A stretch of DNA of 64,000 nucleotides. Source: Providencia alcalifaciens. Lineage in GTDB: Bacteria; Pseudomonadota; Gammaproteobacteria; Enterobacterales; Enterobacteriaceae. The translations under genes were made by a program, and so were the position numbers. The stretch covers positions 1 through 64,000 of the forward strand of contig NZ_CP084296.1 in NCBI RefSeq assembly GCF_020271745.1, written 5' to 3'. How positions within the stretch are numbered: position 1 is the stretch's first letter; every line of letters starts with the position of its first letter. The notes below the pieces were generated by a model. It was not told the DNA's origin, searched no databases, and saw only the letters and a list, made by a program, of their open reading frames with translations. Below, one piece after another: positions 45,323-54,293 of this stretch.

Positions 45323-46180
45323 TTACCAGGATTCTAAAACTAAAATCCCATTCGTATTAAAAGTACCAGATGAAGATGCTGTTCCAGCTAAGGCTGCATT
45401 CACATTAAAATCACGAGATGTTAGATTCTCCAATTCGATTGCGGTTCCATTGGCTTGTATTTCTTTTCCATCTATGGATATCGATGCTAAAACACCATTA
45501 CCAAAATCTAACTTTCCATTAGATGCGCTAGCACTCGTTAAACGTAAAGTATAGTTACTTGCAGCCCCTTGAGTACAATTTATTGATAATGAAGAACTTT
45601 TATTTAATCCGGATGCATTCAAACTTGTTGATGAAAAATTAAATGTCAAGTCTTGATTATTTAAATGGCACGATGATATTTCAATAGGAACATCAGTGAA
45701 GCTTCCATTTACTGGTGTCCCAAGACAAACAGTTCGTGGTGAAGAAAGATTATTGCAACAGAAATTACCATAATGAGGTCTACCAATAGAATTAAACACA
45801 ACTCCTGAAATATCGCTTTTAGGAATATATGATTCTGGTGAAGTATGAGGATACATTCTCATGCCGGAGCTGAAAGCCTCATTAAAAGTAGCGATTACTT
45901 CTTTTCTTTCGGATTCCGACAACACATATGAATCAAACGGTAAAGGACATACTGGTCGTTCATAATACTGAGGCCCTAGCCGTATACCAATAGGCGTCAT
46001 ATAATACATCTTGATGAGAGCAACAGTACCTGAACTTTCACCTACAACTTCAAGCCTAATTGCGCTTTCATCTAAAGTACCATACGCAACTAAGTCATAC
46101 GATTCATCACTGATAAACTTAGTTTTAATCTCTGCATTAACATTGATAGAAAAAAAAAGGAGAACAAATAATAATCTCAT
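45323..46180 (-). CDS. Orphan two-domain fimbrial adhesin, copy 2
   Basis: This is a 285-residue protein with the same signal peptide, N-terminal putative receptor domain and C-terminal pilin domain as copy 1. Nearly all substitutions relative to copy 1 fall in the N-terminal domain. Examples are ESSGTVALIKMYYMTP in place of VSSGSVDIIKMYYITP, and CPLPFDSY in place of CPFPSDSY. The pilin domain differs at one or two residues. This uneven spread is what one expects if the binding domain diversifies while the assembly domain is kept, or if gene conversion homogenises one half. The reading frame is intact with the same ribosome site. Confidence 0.7.
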   Translation of the reverse strand: MRLLFVLLFFSINVNAEIKTKFISDESYDLVAYGTLDESAIRLEVVGESSGTVALIKMYYMTPIGIRLGPQYYERPVCPLPFDSYVLSESERKEVIATFNEAFSSGMRMYPHTSPESYIPKSDISGVVFNSIGRPHYGNFCCNNLSSPRTVCLGTPVNGSFTDVPIEISSCHLNNQDLTFNFSSTSLNASGLNKSSSLSINCTQGAASNYTLRLTSASASNGKLDFGNGVLASISIDGKEIQANGTAIELENLTSRDFNVNAALAGTASSSGTFNTNGILVLESW

Positions 46181-46509
46181 TTCACTATACCTTTATTTAA
46201 ATCTAAACACACACTGAGTGCTCTTTATTAACCTATATTAGTTAAATATATTTATTTTTTTAAAATTATTCACTCAATATTTATTTAAATACTGGAGTAA
46301 TAGTTTTTGTAAGTTTTTGAATTTATGATTTACAAAAAACACCAAAATTTTTTGGGTTAAATTTATAAACACATTAACTTCAATCTAATGTAGTATTAGA
46401 AATCTTCATGTTTAAAAAACCACGATTAATTTATTCATAATCTAATAAAAAATTGCTTACCACTGCGAATTTACCTCGCGCTATAGTTATGCTTCCCTTC
46501 ATGATGAAT

Positions 46510-46614
46510 CTATTGAAAATCAATATTCAAAGCTCCTGTTACCGTAAAATCCCCTTCCAATTCAGCACCTGTTCGTTTTACGGGAACAGCAAATAATCGC
46601 TTTAATTTATTCAT
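46510..46614 (-). pseudogene. Pilin C-terminal scrap in unit 2
   Basis: This is identical in layout to the scrap in unit 1: 34 codons, ATG overlapping the stop of the HTH gene, ending GALNIDFQ. Confidence 0.55.
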
Positions 46615-46787
46615 GGCAGTAAAAATACTTTCTTGAAAAACTCACCCGTTGACATATTAAATATGGTCAAAATCTGAATTAATGTCCCCACAGAAACATT
46701 ACATTCGCCACACTCATAGCAAGATACTTGCTGTTGAGACAGACATAATAGTAGGTCGAGGTCTTTTCCACTCAATATTTTTTTCAT
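46611..46787 (-). CDS. MrpJ-like HTH protein, N-terminally shortened, copy 2
   Basis: This is the same 58-residue MrpJ-like frame as in unit 1, from the ATG at 46787 to 46611. The helix-turn-helix SQQQVSCYECGECNVSVG is unchanged. Like copy 1 it lacks the N-terminal third of the family. Conservation of the frame between copies suggests either recent duplication or selection; by eye recent duplication is enough to explain it. Confidence 0.55.
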   Translation of the reverse strand: MKKILSGKDLDLLLCLSQQQVSCYECGECNVSVGTLIQILTIFNMSTGEFFKKVFLLP

Positions 46788-47362
46788 TGCCGACGAGCTT
46801 CTATTCACATAGAAGAGGCAAAAATAAAATGATAAGCACATCAACTTCCTAAATAGATAACTTTAGCCTCTAAGGCTATTATCTTCATATTAATCCCACT
46901 TGTTACTATAACTATTTAAATATGCTCTGTATGCTAAGAGGTATATAATTTAAAGAATTATTTAATAAAAATCAAATTATGTGAAATTTATAAAAAAAGA
47001 TAACATTATGAAATAACACCAATATGGCGTAACGCAATTTAATCAAATCAACAATTATAATTAGTTACGAAATATCCACTTATGACAATCTATTAACGAT
47101 GGTGTTTTTAGCTAAAAAAATCATAATAAGACGGTAAAAAAAAATTATAAACCTAATATTTACATAATATTATAATCTATTCTTCACGGAAAAATTAGTA
47201 TGTTCGTTCTTAATGAATTTCTTGATCATAAAGTTCCATCAAAATTAAATATTAAATTTCGCTCAATAGCACATTAAATACTCAGTTAACACCTTTTATT
47301 TAAATGTGATTGTCTTATACAATCCCTGCATTTACTCCATATAATTCAATCTATTCACTGAA

Positions 47363-47550
47363 ATTAGTACAGGACCATTATCGACTCGGATCTACTTTAG
47401 TAACCCTCTTTCGGTTTTTAAATGGTCAACCCCCTGATGACACGTTCGGTTTTTTTACACGAGCCTATTCGCTGACGGTAAAACGAGGATCGTGACAACA
47501 ACGTCAGATTGCAAGCCTTACTGACTGGTAAGTATCCCGCATAATCAATC
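47363..47550 (-). mobile_element. IS3-family orfB debris between units 2 and 3
   Basis: On the minus strand, frames with KACNLT, SRSSFYRQRIGS and, after a deletion, IRVDNGP are visible. These are parts of an IS3-family OrfB, the last being near the second aspartate of the DDE triad. The same debris follows unit 3 at 50108-50275. Confidence 0.7.
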
Positions 47551-47878
47551 TGCCAACGAAGGAGATAGCTATGGGCAAAGCTCGTTTTACTGAGCATCAG
47601 ATCATCGCTGTGATTAAGTCGGTTGAAGTCGGACGAACTGTGAAAGATGTCTACCGGGAGGCCAGCATTTCTTACTCAGTCACAAAGTGGAAACCGGCTG
47701 CGGTTTATGAATGCAGAAAAAGGCAGTCATACCGCAGCCTTACTGTCAGCATGGCGAAATAAAATGGCTAGAATTTAATGAGGGTACAGACATCAAAATA
47801 TCCTCATAATGTGCCACTTTATTGATTGAGGTTCCTAACCATGAGCACTTTCTGAACTTCATGCTAATAATATGTAGC
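47551..47878 (+). mobile_element. IS3-family 5' fragment, copy 2
   Basis: This is a near-identical copy of 42640-42987. The ATG at 47571 opens MGKARFTEHQIIAVIKSVEV and GRTVKDVYREASISYS before an internal deletion. It abuts orfB debris in opposite orientation on its left and module unit 3 on its right. Confidence 0.75.
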
Positions 47879-48027
47879 GTTTGTATATACGTACAGGAAA
47901 TCATCAAAAAAGTGGGGCTTGTTAATCCAAAATTGAAGTTCAGTCAAAAATTGGCTTATGCTCCACTTTGATAGCTGCAATGAGTAACTCTGTGTAAATA
48001 CACTTTAAAAGAAGCCTAGACTGTATT

Positions 48028-48909
48028 TTACCAGGATTCTAAAACTAAAATCCCATTCGTATTAAAAGTACCAGATGAAGATGCCGTTCCAGCTAAGGCT
48101 GCATTCACATTAAAATCACGAGATGTTAGATTCTCCAATTCGATTGCGGTTCCATTGGCTTGTATTTCTTTTCCATCTATGGATATTGATGCTAAAACAC
48201 CATTACCAAAATCTAACTTTCCATTAGATGCGCTAGCACTCGTTAAACGTAAAGTATAGTTACTTGCAGCCCCTTGAGTACAATTTATTGATAATGAAGA
48301 ACTTTTATTTAATCCGGATGCATTCAAACTTGTTGATGAAAAATTAAATGTCAAGTCTTGATTATTTAAATGGCACGATGATATTTCAATAGGAACATCA
48401 GTGAAGCTTCCATTTACTGGTGTCCCAAGACAAACAGTTCGTGATGAAGAAAGATTATTGCAACAGAAATTACCATAATGAGGTCTACCAATAGAATTAA
48501 ACATAACTCCTGAAATATCGCTTTTAGGAATATATGATTCTGGTGAAGTATGAGGATACATTCTCATGCCGGAGCTGAAAGCCTCATTAAAAGTAGCGAT
48601 TACTTCTTTTCTTTCGTATTCCGACAACTCATATGAATCATACGGGAAAGGATCATATAAATCAAACGGTAAAGGACATACTGGTCGTTCATAATACTGA
48701 GGCCCTAGCCGTACACCAATAGGCGTCATATAATACATCTTGATGAGACCAACAGTACCTGGACTTTCACCTACAACTTCAAGCCTAATTGCGCTTTCAT
48801 CTAAAGTACCATACGCAACTAAGTCATACGATTCATCACTGATAAACTTAGTTTTAATCTCTGCATTAACATTGATAGAAAAAAAAAGGAGAACAAATAA
48901 TAATCTCAT
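48028..48909 (-). CDS. Orphan two-domain fimbrial adhesin, copy 3 with 8-residue insertion
   Basis: This is a 293-residue version of the adhesin. It shares the signal peptide and pilin domain with copies 1 and 2, but after CPLPFD it carries an in-frame insertion giving LYDPFPYDSYELSEYERKE, where the other copies have SYVLSESERKE. The insertion looks like an imperfect local duplication of the PFDSY-type segment. It lies in the N-terminal putative receptor domain. The frame remains open and the ribosome site is unchanged, so the protein could be made. Confidence 0.7.
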   Translation of the reverse strand: MRLLFVLLFFSINVNAEIKTKFISDESYDLVAYGTLDESAIRLEVVGESPGTVGLIKMYYMTPIGVRLGPQYYERPVCPLPFDLYDPFPYDSYELSEYERKEVIATFNEAFSSGMRMYPHTSPESYIPKSDISGVMFNSIGRPHYGNFCCNNLSSSRTVCLGTPVNGSFTDVPIEISSCHLNNQDLTFNFSSTSLNASGLNKSSSLSINCTQGAASNYTLRLTSASASNGKLDFGNGVLASISIDGKEIQANGTAIELENLTSRDFNVNAALAGTASSSGTFNTNGILVLESW

Positions 48910-49304
48910 TTCACTATACCTTTATTTAAATCTAAACACACACTGAGTGCTCTTTATTAACCTATATTAGTTAAATATATTTATTTTTTAAAATTATTCA
49001 CTCAATATTTATTGAAATACTGGAATAATAATTTTTGTAAATTTTTGAATTTATGACTTACAAAAAACACCAAAATTTTTTGGGTTAAATTTACAAACAC
49101 ATTAACTTCAATCTAATGTAGTATTAGAAATCTTCATGTTTAAAAAACCACGATTAATTTATTCACAATCTAATAAAAAATTGCTTACCACTGCGAATTT
49201 ACCTCGCGCTATAGTTATGCTTCCCTTCATGATGAATCTATTGAAATCAATATTCAAAGCTCCTGTTACCGTAAAATCCCCTTCCAATTCAGCACCTGTT
49301 CGTT

Positions 49305-49520
49305 TTACGGGAACAGCAAATAATCGCTTTCGTTTATTCGTGGCAGTAAAAATACTTTCTTGAAAAATTCACCCGTTGACATATTAAACATGGTCAAAAT
49401 TTGAATTAATGTCCCCACAGAAACATTACATTCGCCACACTCATAGCAAAATACTTGCTGTTGAGATAGACATAATAGTAGGTCGAGGTCTTTTCCACTC
49501 AATATTCTTTTTTTCATTGC
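49305..49520 (-). CDS. MrpJ-like HTH protein, copy 3, read-through variant
   Basis: The MrpJ-like frame in unit 3 starts at about 49517 (MKKRILSGKDL, one codon longer than the other copies). It reads past the stop used in the other units, ending instead in RINESDYLLFP at 49305. The cause is a base change in the shared TGA/ATG overlap, which also removes the start of the pilin scrap. The helix-turn-helix is kept (SQQQVFCYECGECNVSVG). Activity is uncertain. Confidence 0.5.
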   Translation of the reverse strand, partial: AMKKRILSGKDLDLLLCLSQQQVFCYECGECNVSVGTLIQILTMFNMSTGEFFKKVFLLPRINESDYLLFP

Positions 49521-50107
49521 CGACGAGTTTCTATTCACATAGAAGAGACAAAAATAAAATGATAAGCACATCAACTTCCTAAATAGATAACTTTAGCCTC
49601 TAAGGCTATTATCTTCATATTAATCCCACTTGTTACTATAACTATTTAAATATGCTCTATATGCCAAGAGGTATATAACTTAAAGAATTATTTAATAAAA
49701 ATCAAATTATGTGAAATTTATAAAAAAAGATAAAATTATGAAATAACACCAATATAGCGTGACGTAATTTAATCAAATCAACAATTATAATTAGTTACGA
49801 AATGTCCATTTATGACAATCTATTAAAGATGGTGTTTTTAGCTAAAAAAAATCACAATAAGACGATAAAAAAAAATTATAAAACTAATATTTACATAATA
49901 TTATAATCTATTCTGTATGGAAAAATTAGTATATTCGTTCTTAATCAATTTCTTGATCATAAAGTTCCATCAAAATTAAATATTAAATATTAAATATTAA
50001 ATTTCGCTCAATAGCACATTAAATACTCAGTTAACACCTTTTATTTAAATGTGATTGTCTTATACAATTTTTGCATTTACTCCATATAATTCAATCTATT
50101 AACTGAA

Positions 50108-50425
50108 ATTAGTACAGGGCCATTATCGACTCGGATCTACTTTAGTAACCCTCTTTCGGTTTTTAAATGGTCAACCCCCCTGATGACACGTTCGTTTTTT
50201 TTTACACGAGCCTATTCGCTGACGGTAAAACGAGGATCGTGACAACAACGTCAGATTGCAAGCCTTACTGACTGATAAGCCAGCCTCTTTTATGATGGAA
50301 TACAGTATCTCTTTTCAGCCACTGCCAACTCTTTTTTGCAAAGCGCTTTTTCAGTTTCACGTTTTCATCTTCAAGCTCTTTTAATCGCTTTACATTATTA
50401 ACTTCCATACCGCCATACTTTGATT
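50108..50425 (-). mobile_element. IS3-family orfA/orfB deletion derivative
   Basis: On the minus strand a frame encodes KYGGMEVNNVKRLKELEDEN, the zipper part of an IS3-family OrfA, running into KLKKRF. It is followed by OrfB pieces (EAGLSVSKACNLT, SRSSFYRQRIGS) and IRVDNGPV after a further deletion. It forms the right border of the module array and lies in opposite orientation to the OrfA 5' fragments on the left of units 1 and 3. Confidence 0.75.
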
Positions 50426-50475
50426 AATTTATCATGTAAAAATCGAAGGCTGCTTCTATATTCCCATGATAAATT

Positions 50476-50521
50476 AATATAAATATAAATATAAATATAA
50501 ATATAAATATAAATATAAATA
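50476..50521. repeat. Hexanucleotide tandem repeat (AATATA)7.5
   Basis: Seven and a half perfect copies of AATATA occupy 50476-50521 in a non-coding stretch between the IS remnant and the zinT terminator region. It is a simple sequence repeat prone to length change and would be strongly bent or melted DNA. Confidence 0.9.
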
Positions 50522-50638
50522 CTATTTATTAACCCCATATTTTTACACTCTGAAAAATCAGTTATTATTTTACTTAAAATTAAAATTAAACTTGAATTTT
50601 GATTTTAAAAAATTTATTACCCTTGATTCAAACTCCGC

Positions 50639-50674
50639 TAGCCCGCCAATTCATAATTAGCGGGCTTTTTATAT
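50639..50674 (+). terminator. Hairpin with T-run near the zinT end
   Basis: AGCCCGC and GCGGGCT form a seven-base stem with a 13-base loop, followed by TTTTTAT on the plus strand. No plus-strand gene precedes it closely; on the minus strand it lies about 55 bases past the zinT stop and may still help end that transcript. Confidence 0.6.
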
Positions 50675-50728
50675 CCTACGTTGTCTAATATTACCTAATG
50701 ACTCCAACCACCTTAAGCATCACAAAAA

Positions 50729-51370
50729 TCAATGGTGCATCATTTCATGCACAATATCCTTTCCTTTCATAGAATATGGATAATATGTTGGCCAATTCTC
50801 TAACTGAGTCAATAAAACCTCTTGAGATTCACTCCCCATATAAAGATGAAAATGCCCGGCTTTCTCTGGGGCAATAATATGATCACTAAACTGGATAAAT
50901 TTAGGGGCTTGGCTGTTTTTATCTTTACATTCAAATAAATAACGGACGCCCTTCTTGCCTGAAGAATAATTTAAAACTCGGTAACCCGCATAATCATATT
51001 GACACTGAGCGACCTTATCGCCTCGGTGGAATTCAATAATATTGTTCTCAATACCAATCATATCCACATCGGTTTTATACCCTTTGGCATAATAATCTCG
51101 ATACTCTTGCGCTGTTTTATCTTTATTCTTTGCAGCCTTATCCTGCATTACCGGATCTAACGTTCCATCTGAAAGATAAGGCTCCACAGATTGCCAAACA
51201 CCGTCCCAATCACTCAATTTACGGTTTTTAACATTACTATCTTCGAAAATACCGTTTGCAGCATTACGTTGTGCTTCGGTCTGCGGCTTATCATGATGAT
51301 GTCCATGCGCCATCGCGGTGTGACTGAATAAACTGGCTAACACAAGCAGTGAAAGAATCTTCTTTGTCAT
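50729..51370 (-). CDS. zinT: Periplasmic zinc/cadmium-binding protein ZinT
   Basis: This is a 213-residue ZinT (YodA) protein with a signal peptide ([20 protein letters not shown]) and a histidine-rich segment, HGHHHDK, right after cleavage. The lipocalin-like body contains the family signature [30 protein letters not shown] and, near the end, the metal-binding histidines in [18 protein letters not shown]. ZinT helps deliver zinc to the ZnuABC importer when zinc is scarce. Its ATG overlaps the rpmE2 stop (TAATG), and a Zur-type palindrome precedes the pair, so both should be induced by zinc limitation. Confidence 0.95.
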   Translation of the reverse strand: MTKKILSLLVLASLFSHTAMAHGHHHDKPQTEAQRNAANGIFEDSNVKNRKLSDWDGVWQSVEPYLSDGTLDPVMQDKAAKNKDKTAQEYRDYYAKGYKTDVDMIGIENNIIEFHRGDKVAQCQYDYAGYRVLNYSSGKKGVRYLFECKDKNSQAPKFIQFSDHIIAPEKAGHFHLYMGSESQEVLLTQLENWPTYYPYSMKGKDIVHEMMHH

Positions 51371-51633
51371 TATTTTTCCTCTCTCGTTTGAACAAAATGC
51401 CCAAAACGCTTATTAAAGCGAGCAACATTCCCTTCCTGTGAATGGGTTTTCTGTTTCCCTGTATAAAACGGGTGTGAATGCGAGGAAACATCGAGAGGAA
51501 CATATGGATAACTCCGTCCTTCAAACTCAATGGTTCTTTCTGTTTTTATGGTTGACCCAACCTTGAAATAAGCATCTGCCGCGGTATCGTGAAAGATCAC
51601 TTCCCGGTAACTTGGATGAATATTTGGCTTCAT
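51370..51633 (-). CDS. rpmE2: Type B (zinc-independent) ribosomal protein L31
   Basis: This is an 87-residue L31 of the YkgM/RpmE2 type. It has the L31 signature region [13 protein letters not shown] and the N-terminal [12 protein letters not shown], but no CxxC zinc ligands. Under zinc starvation this form replaces the zinc-binding L31 and frees zinc from ribosomes. The second of two adjacent ATGs (51633) is the usual start. A perfect 17-base palindrome of Zur type lies about 20 bases upstream. Confidence 0.95.
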   Translation of the reverse strand: MKPNIHPSYREVIFHDTAADAYFKVGSTIKTERTIEFEGRSYPYVPLDVSSHSHPFYTGKQKTHSQEGNVARFNKRFGHFVQTREEK

Positions 51634-51652
51634 CAATGGCTCCTTTTGTTAT

Positions 51653-51669
51653 GTTATAATATAACATTA
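51653..51669. promoter_or_regulatory. Zur-type operator
   Basis: ATGTTATAATATAACAT is a perfect palindrome with eight-base arms. It matches the core of the enterobacterial Zur box and sits 20 bases before the rpmE2 start. Confidence 0.85.
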
Positions 51670-51794
51670 ATATTTTTTAGCGCGATTGACTACTCTTTTT
51701 TAACCTTGTATTTTATGTGGGAAATACACGATAACCATCGGCTTAAGATGCATTGAAATAATTTGCACAGAATCCCATCAACAACAAATAAACT

Positions 51795-51836
51795 TGAATT
51801 TCCTTTATCTTGAACTCTGATCATGAAATTTCTTCA
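51795..51836. promoter_or_regulatory. MetR-like boxes upstream of mesX
   Basis: TGAAATTTCTTCA at 51824-51836 fits the MetR consensus TGAANNTNNTTCA exactly. TGAATTTCCTTTA at 51795-51807 fits it with one mismatch. The paired sites lie about 165-205 bases before the mesX start and suggest homocysteine-responsive MetR control of the methionine synthase operon. Confidence 0.6.
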
Positions 51837-52001
51837 TGTTGGAAATGAAATTAAGTCGCTTTAACTCCCCGCCCTGCTCTGGCATAAATTAAATATATTA
51901 ACTTACTGGCTACATAAAAATTGATGAATGAGAAAACGTGCAACATCTCTGTAATCAAGAACTAAATGCCGTTTTCCTATTAGAGCTAGGATGCAAAAAT
52001 C

Positions 52002-52979
52002 ATGAATACAGAATTTACCTTTAATATTACCCGCAGCCTTTTTGATGAAAATTACAATCCATCGGAAAACACGCGAATTACCACCAACTTTGCGAATTTA
52101 GCCCGAGGGAAAAACCGCCAAGAAAACCTGCGTAACGCACTGGTGATGATCAACAACCGCTTCAATTCACTGGCGTATTGGGATAACCCTAAAAACGATC
52201 GCTATGCTGTTGAGTTGGAAATTATCTCTGTCGAGATGAATATTGAAGAAAATGGCAGTACCTTCCCTGTCATTGAAATATTAAAAACCAACATTATTGA
52301 CAAAAAAACGCAGCAACGTACTGAAGGAATTGTGGGGAATAATTTTTCATCTTACGTACGGGATTATGATTTTAGCGTTTTACTCTTGGAACATAATAAA
52401 AACCAAGCAGAGTTTAGCATTCCGACTAAATTTGGCTGCCTGCATGGCAATATTTTTAAATCGTTTATTAATTCCAAAGAGTACAAAGCAAACTTTAATA
52501 AATCTCCAGTGATCTGTTTAAGTGTCTCAAATAGAGATACCTACCATCGCACTGGGAATCAACATCCTATATTAGGCATTGAATATCAGCCAAGTAATGC
52601 ATCTTTAACGGAACAATACTTCGGCAAGATGGGCTTACAAGTCCGTTACTTTATGCCGAAAAATAGCGTTGCCCCTTTAGCCTTTTATTTTACGGGAGAC
52701 TTGCTGAGCGACTACACCAACCTTGAGTTAATCAGCACTATTAGCACTATGGAAACATTCCAAAAAATTTATCGCCCTGAAATTTATAATGCCAACGCGG
52801 TGGCTGGTGAATGCTATCAACCGAGCTTAAATCAACAAGATTACTCATTAACCAAAATTGTTTATGACCGTGAAGAACGCAGCCAGCTTGCCATTGAACA
52901 AGGTAAATTTACTGAAGAGCACTTCATTAAACCTTACCAAACGATCCTTGAAAAATGGTCAGCAAGCTATTCAAGTTAA
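52002..52979 (+). CDS. mesX: DUF1852 protein, methionine synthase partner MesX
   Basis: This is a 325-residue DUF1852 protein. The N-terminus (FTFNITRSLFDENYNPSENT, then RITTNFANLARG) and the internal FYFTGDLLSDYTNLELI are typical. DUF1852 genes stand next to short MetE-like genes; genetic work on folate-independent methionine synthases named the pair MesX and MesD, with MesX required for MesD activity. Its biochemical role is not settled; oxygen-dependent activation has been suggested. It is followed by mesD after 62 bases. There is no signal peptide, so it acts in the cytoplasm. Confidence 0.85.
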   Translation: MNTEFTFNITRSLFDENYNPSENTRITTNFANLARGKNRQENLRNALVMINNRFNSLAYWDNPKNDRYAVELEIISVEMNIEENGSTFPVIEILKTNIIDKKTQQRTEGIVGNNFSSYVRDYDFSVLLLEHNKNQAEFSIPTKFGCLHGNIFKSFINSKEYKANFNKSPVICLSVSNRDTYHRTGNQHPILGIEYQPSNASLTEQYFGKMGLQVRYFMPKNSVAPLAFYFTGDLLSDYTNLELISTISTMETFQKIYRPEIYNANAVAGECYQPSLNQQDYSLTKIVYDREERSQLAIEQGKFTEEHFIKPYQTILEKWSASYSS

Positions 52980-53041
52980 TAAAACCGTTCGCTTTAATAA
53001 AACTCGCGCATTAATAAAAATAAAATAAAAGGTCACCTGCA

Positions 53042-54073
53042 ATGAAAATATTATTACCCACTTCCACAGCCGGTAGCTTACCGAAACCATCTTGGTTAGC
53101 AGAACCAGAAAAACTCTGGTCGCCATGGAAATTGAGCAACGAAGAACTTATCGCGGGCAAACAAGATGCCCTGCGTTTATCACTGGACGATCAATTACGT
53201 GCGGGTATCGACATCGTGAGCGATGGCGAACAAACTCGCCAACACTTTGTCACCACTTTTATTGAACACTTGAGTGGCGTCGATTTTGAAAAACGCCAAG
53301 TGGTCAAAATTCGTGACCGTTACGATGCCAGCGTACCGACTGTTGTAGGCGCTGTTGCTCGCCAAAAACCAGTGTTTGTGGATGATGCCAAGTATCTGCG
53401 TCAACTCACTGACAAACCGATAAAATGGGCATTACCAGGTCCGATGACCATGATCGACACGCTCTATGATAGCCACTATAAAAGCCGCGAAAAATTAGCG
53501 TGGGAGTTTGCTAAAATCCTTAACCAAGAAGCCAGAGAGTTAGAAGCCGCTGGCGTCGATATAATCCAATTTGATGAACCCGCATTTAACGTATTTTTTG
53601 ATGAAGTTAATGACTGGGGGATCGCTGCGCTCGAAAGAGCCATTGAAGGACTAAAATGCGAAACTGCGGTACATATCTGTTATGGTTATGGCATCAAAGC
53701 CAACACCGATTGGAAAAAAACGTTGGGCTCTGAGTGGCGACAATACGAAGAAGCTTTCCCGAAACTGCAAAGCTCAAATATCGATATCGTTTCACTGGAA
53801 TGCCAAAACTCCAACGTCCCGATGGACTTGATTGAACTTATCCGCGGTAAAAAAGTCATGGTCGGCGCAATTGACGTGGCAACCAACACTGTCGAAACCC
53901 CGGAAGAAGTCGCCAATACATTGCGAAAAGCCCTGCAATTTGTTGATGCAGACAAACTTTACCCATCAACTAACTGTGGCATGGCACCATTATCTCGCGA
54001 TGTTGCCAGAGGTAAACTCAACGCGTTAAGTGCAGGCGCAGAGATCATCCGCAAAGAACTTGGTGCAAAATAA
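53042..54073 (+). CDS. mesD: Folate-independent methionine synthase MesD (MetE C-domain-like)
   Basis: This is a 343-residue protein equivalent to the catalytic C-terminal barrel of MetE, without the N-terminal folate-binding half. The N-terminal segment LPTSTAGSLPKPSWL and SDGEQTRQHF are characteristic. The zinc ligands can be placed at His/Cys in AVHICYGYG, a glutamate in the following strand, and Cys in YPSTNCGMAPLSRDVA. It should methylate homocysteine to methionine from a methyl donor other than methyl-tetrahydrofolate; the donor is not known. The preceding mesX and the MetR-like boxes fit a role in methionine supply. An AAGGT-type ribosome site precedes the ATG. Confidence 0.88.
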   Translation: MKILLPTSTAGSLPKPSWLAEPEKLWSPWKLSNEELIAGKQDALRLSLDDQLRAGIDIVSDGEQTRQHFVTTFIEHLSGVDFEKRQVVKIRDRYDASVPTVVGAVARQKPVFVDDAKYLRQLTDKPIKWALPGPMTMIDTLYDSHYKSREKLAWEFAKILNQEARELEAAGVDIIQFDEPAFNVFFDEVNDWGIAALERAIEGLKCETAVHICYGYGIKANTDWKKTLGSEWRQYEEAFPKLQSSNIDIVSLECQNSNVPMDLIELIRGKKVMVGAIDVATNTVETPEEVANTLRKALQFVDADKLYPSTNCGMAPLSRDVARGKLNALSAGAEIIRKELGAK

Positions 54074-54083
54074 ATTAACCCAG

Positions 54084-54110
54084 ATTTGGCGATCTTACCC
54101 ATCGCCAAAT
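54084..54110 (+). terminator. Hairpin after mesD
   Basis: ATTTGGCGAT and ATCGCCAAAT form a perfect ten-base stem with a seven-base loop, 10 bases past the mesD stop. The T-run is weak, so this may be an RNA-stabilising hairpin rather than a full terminator. Confidence 0.6.
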
Positions 54111-54293
54111 ATCAACGTTTTGAACTTTTCATCGCCACTCGCAACCCTTCTTCACATTTACTGAAAATTTCAGTGATTCTTTCAGTCATTATCACAGAAT
54201 CCCTCGATCAATATTGCTGACTACGTATTTTCCCTTCTATACTTTTTTTACTCAAAAAGTGACTAATAACAAAATAACTGGAAGGAAATAATC

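Larger units (their letters stand above)
45175..47362. repeat. Adhesin module, repeat unit 2 of 3
   Basis: This is a unit of 2188 bases with the same content and order as unit 1, directly abutting it. Unlike unit 1 it is followed by IS3 orfB debris (47363-47550) and another IS 5' fragment. Confidence 0.9.
47879..50107. repeat. Adhesin module, repeat unit 3 of 3
   Basis: This is a unit of about 2229 bases. It is longer than the others because of a 24-base insertion in the adhesin gene and a short TATTAAA-type expansion near 49980. It shows more small defects (pilin scrap start lost, HTH gene read-through) than units 1 and 2. Confidence 0.9.

Noticed and set aside
49136-49363. Plus-strand 75-codon frame in unit 3
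   Set aside because: It is antisense to the pilin scrap and HTH gene end, and the frame is not kept in units 1 and 2.
42988-50107. The three repeated modules as a CRISPR or phage-tail-fibre cassette
   Set aside because: The repeat units are whole gene modules encoding adhesins and HTH proteins; no invertase or spacer structure is present.
50476-50521. Possible CRISPR-like repeat
   Set aside because: The repeat is six bases without spacers, so it is a simple sequence repeat.
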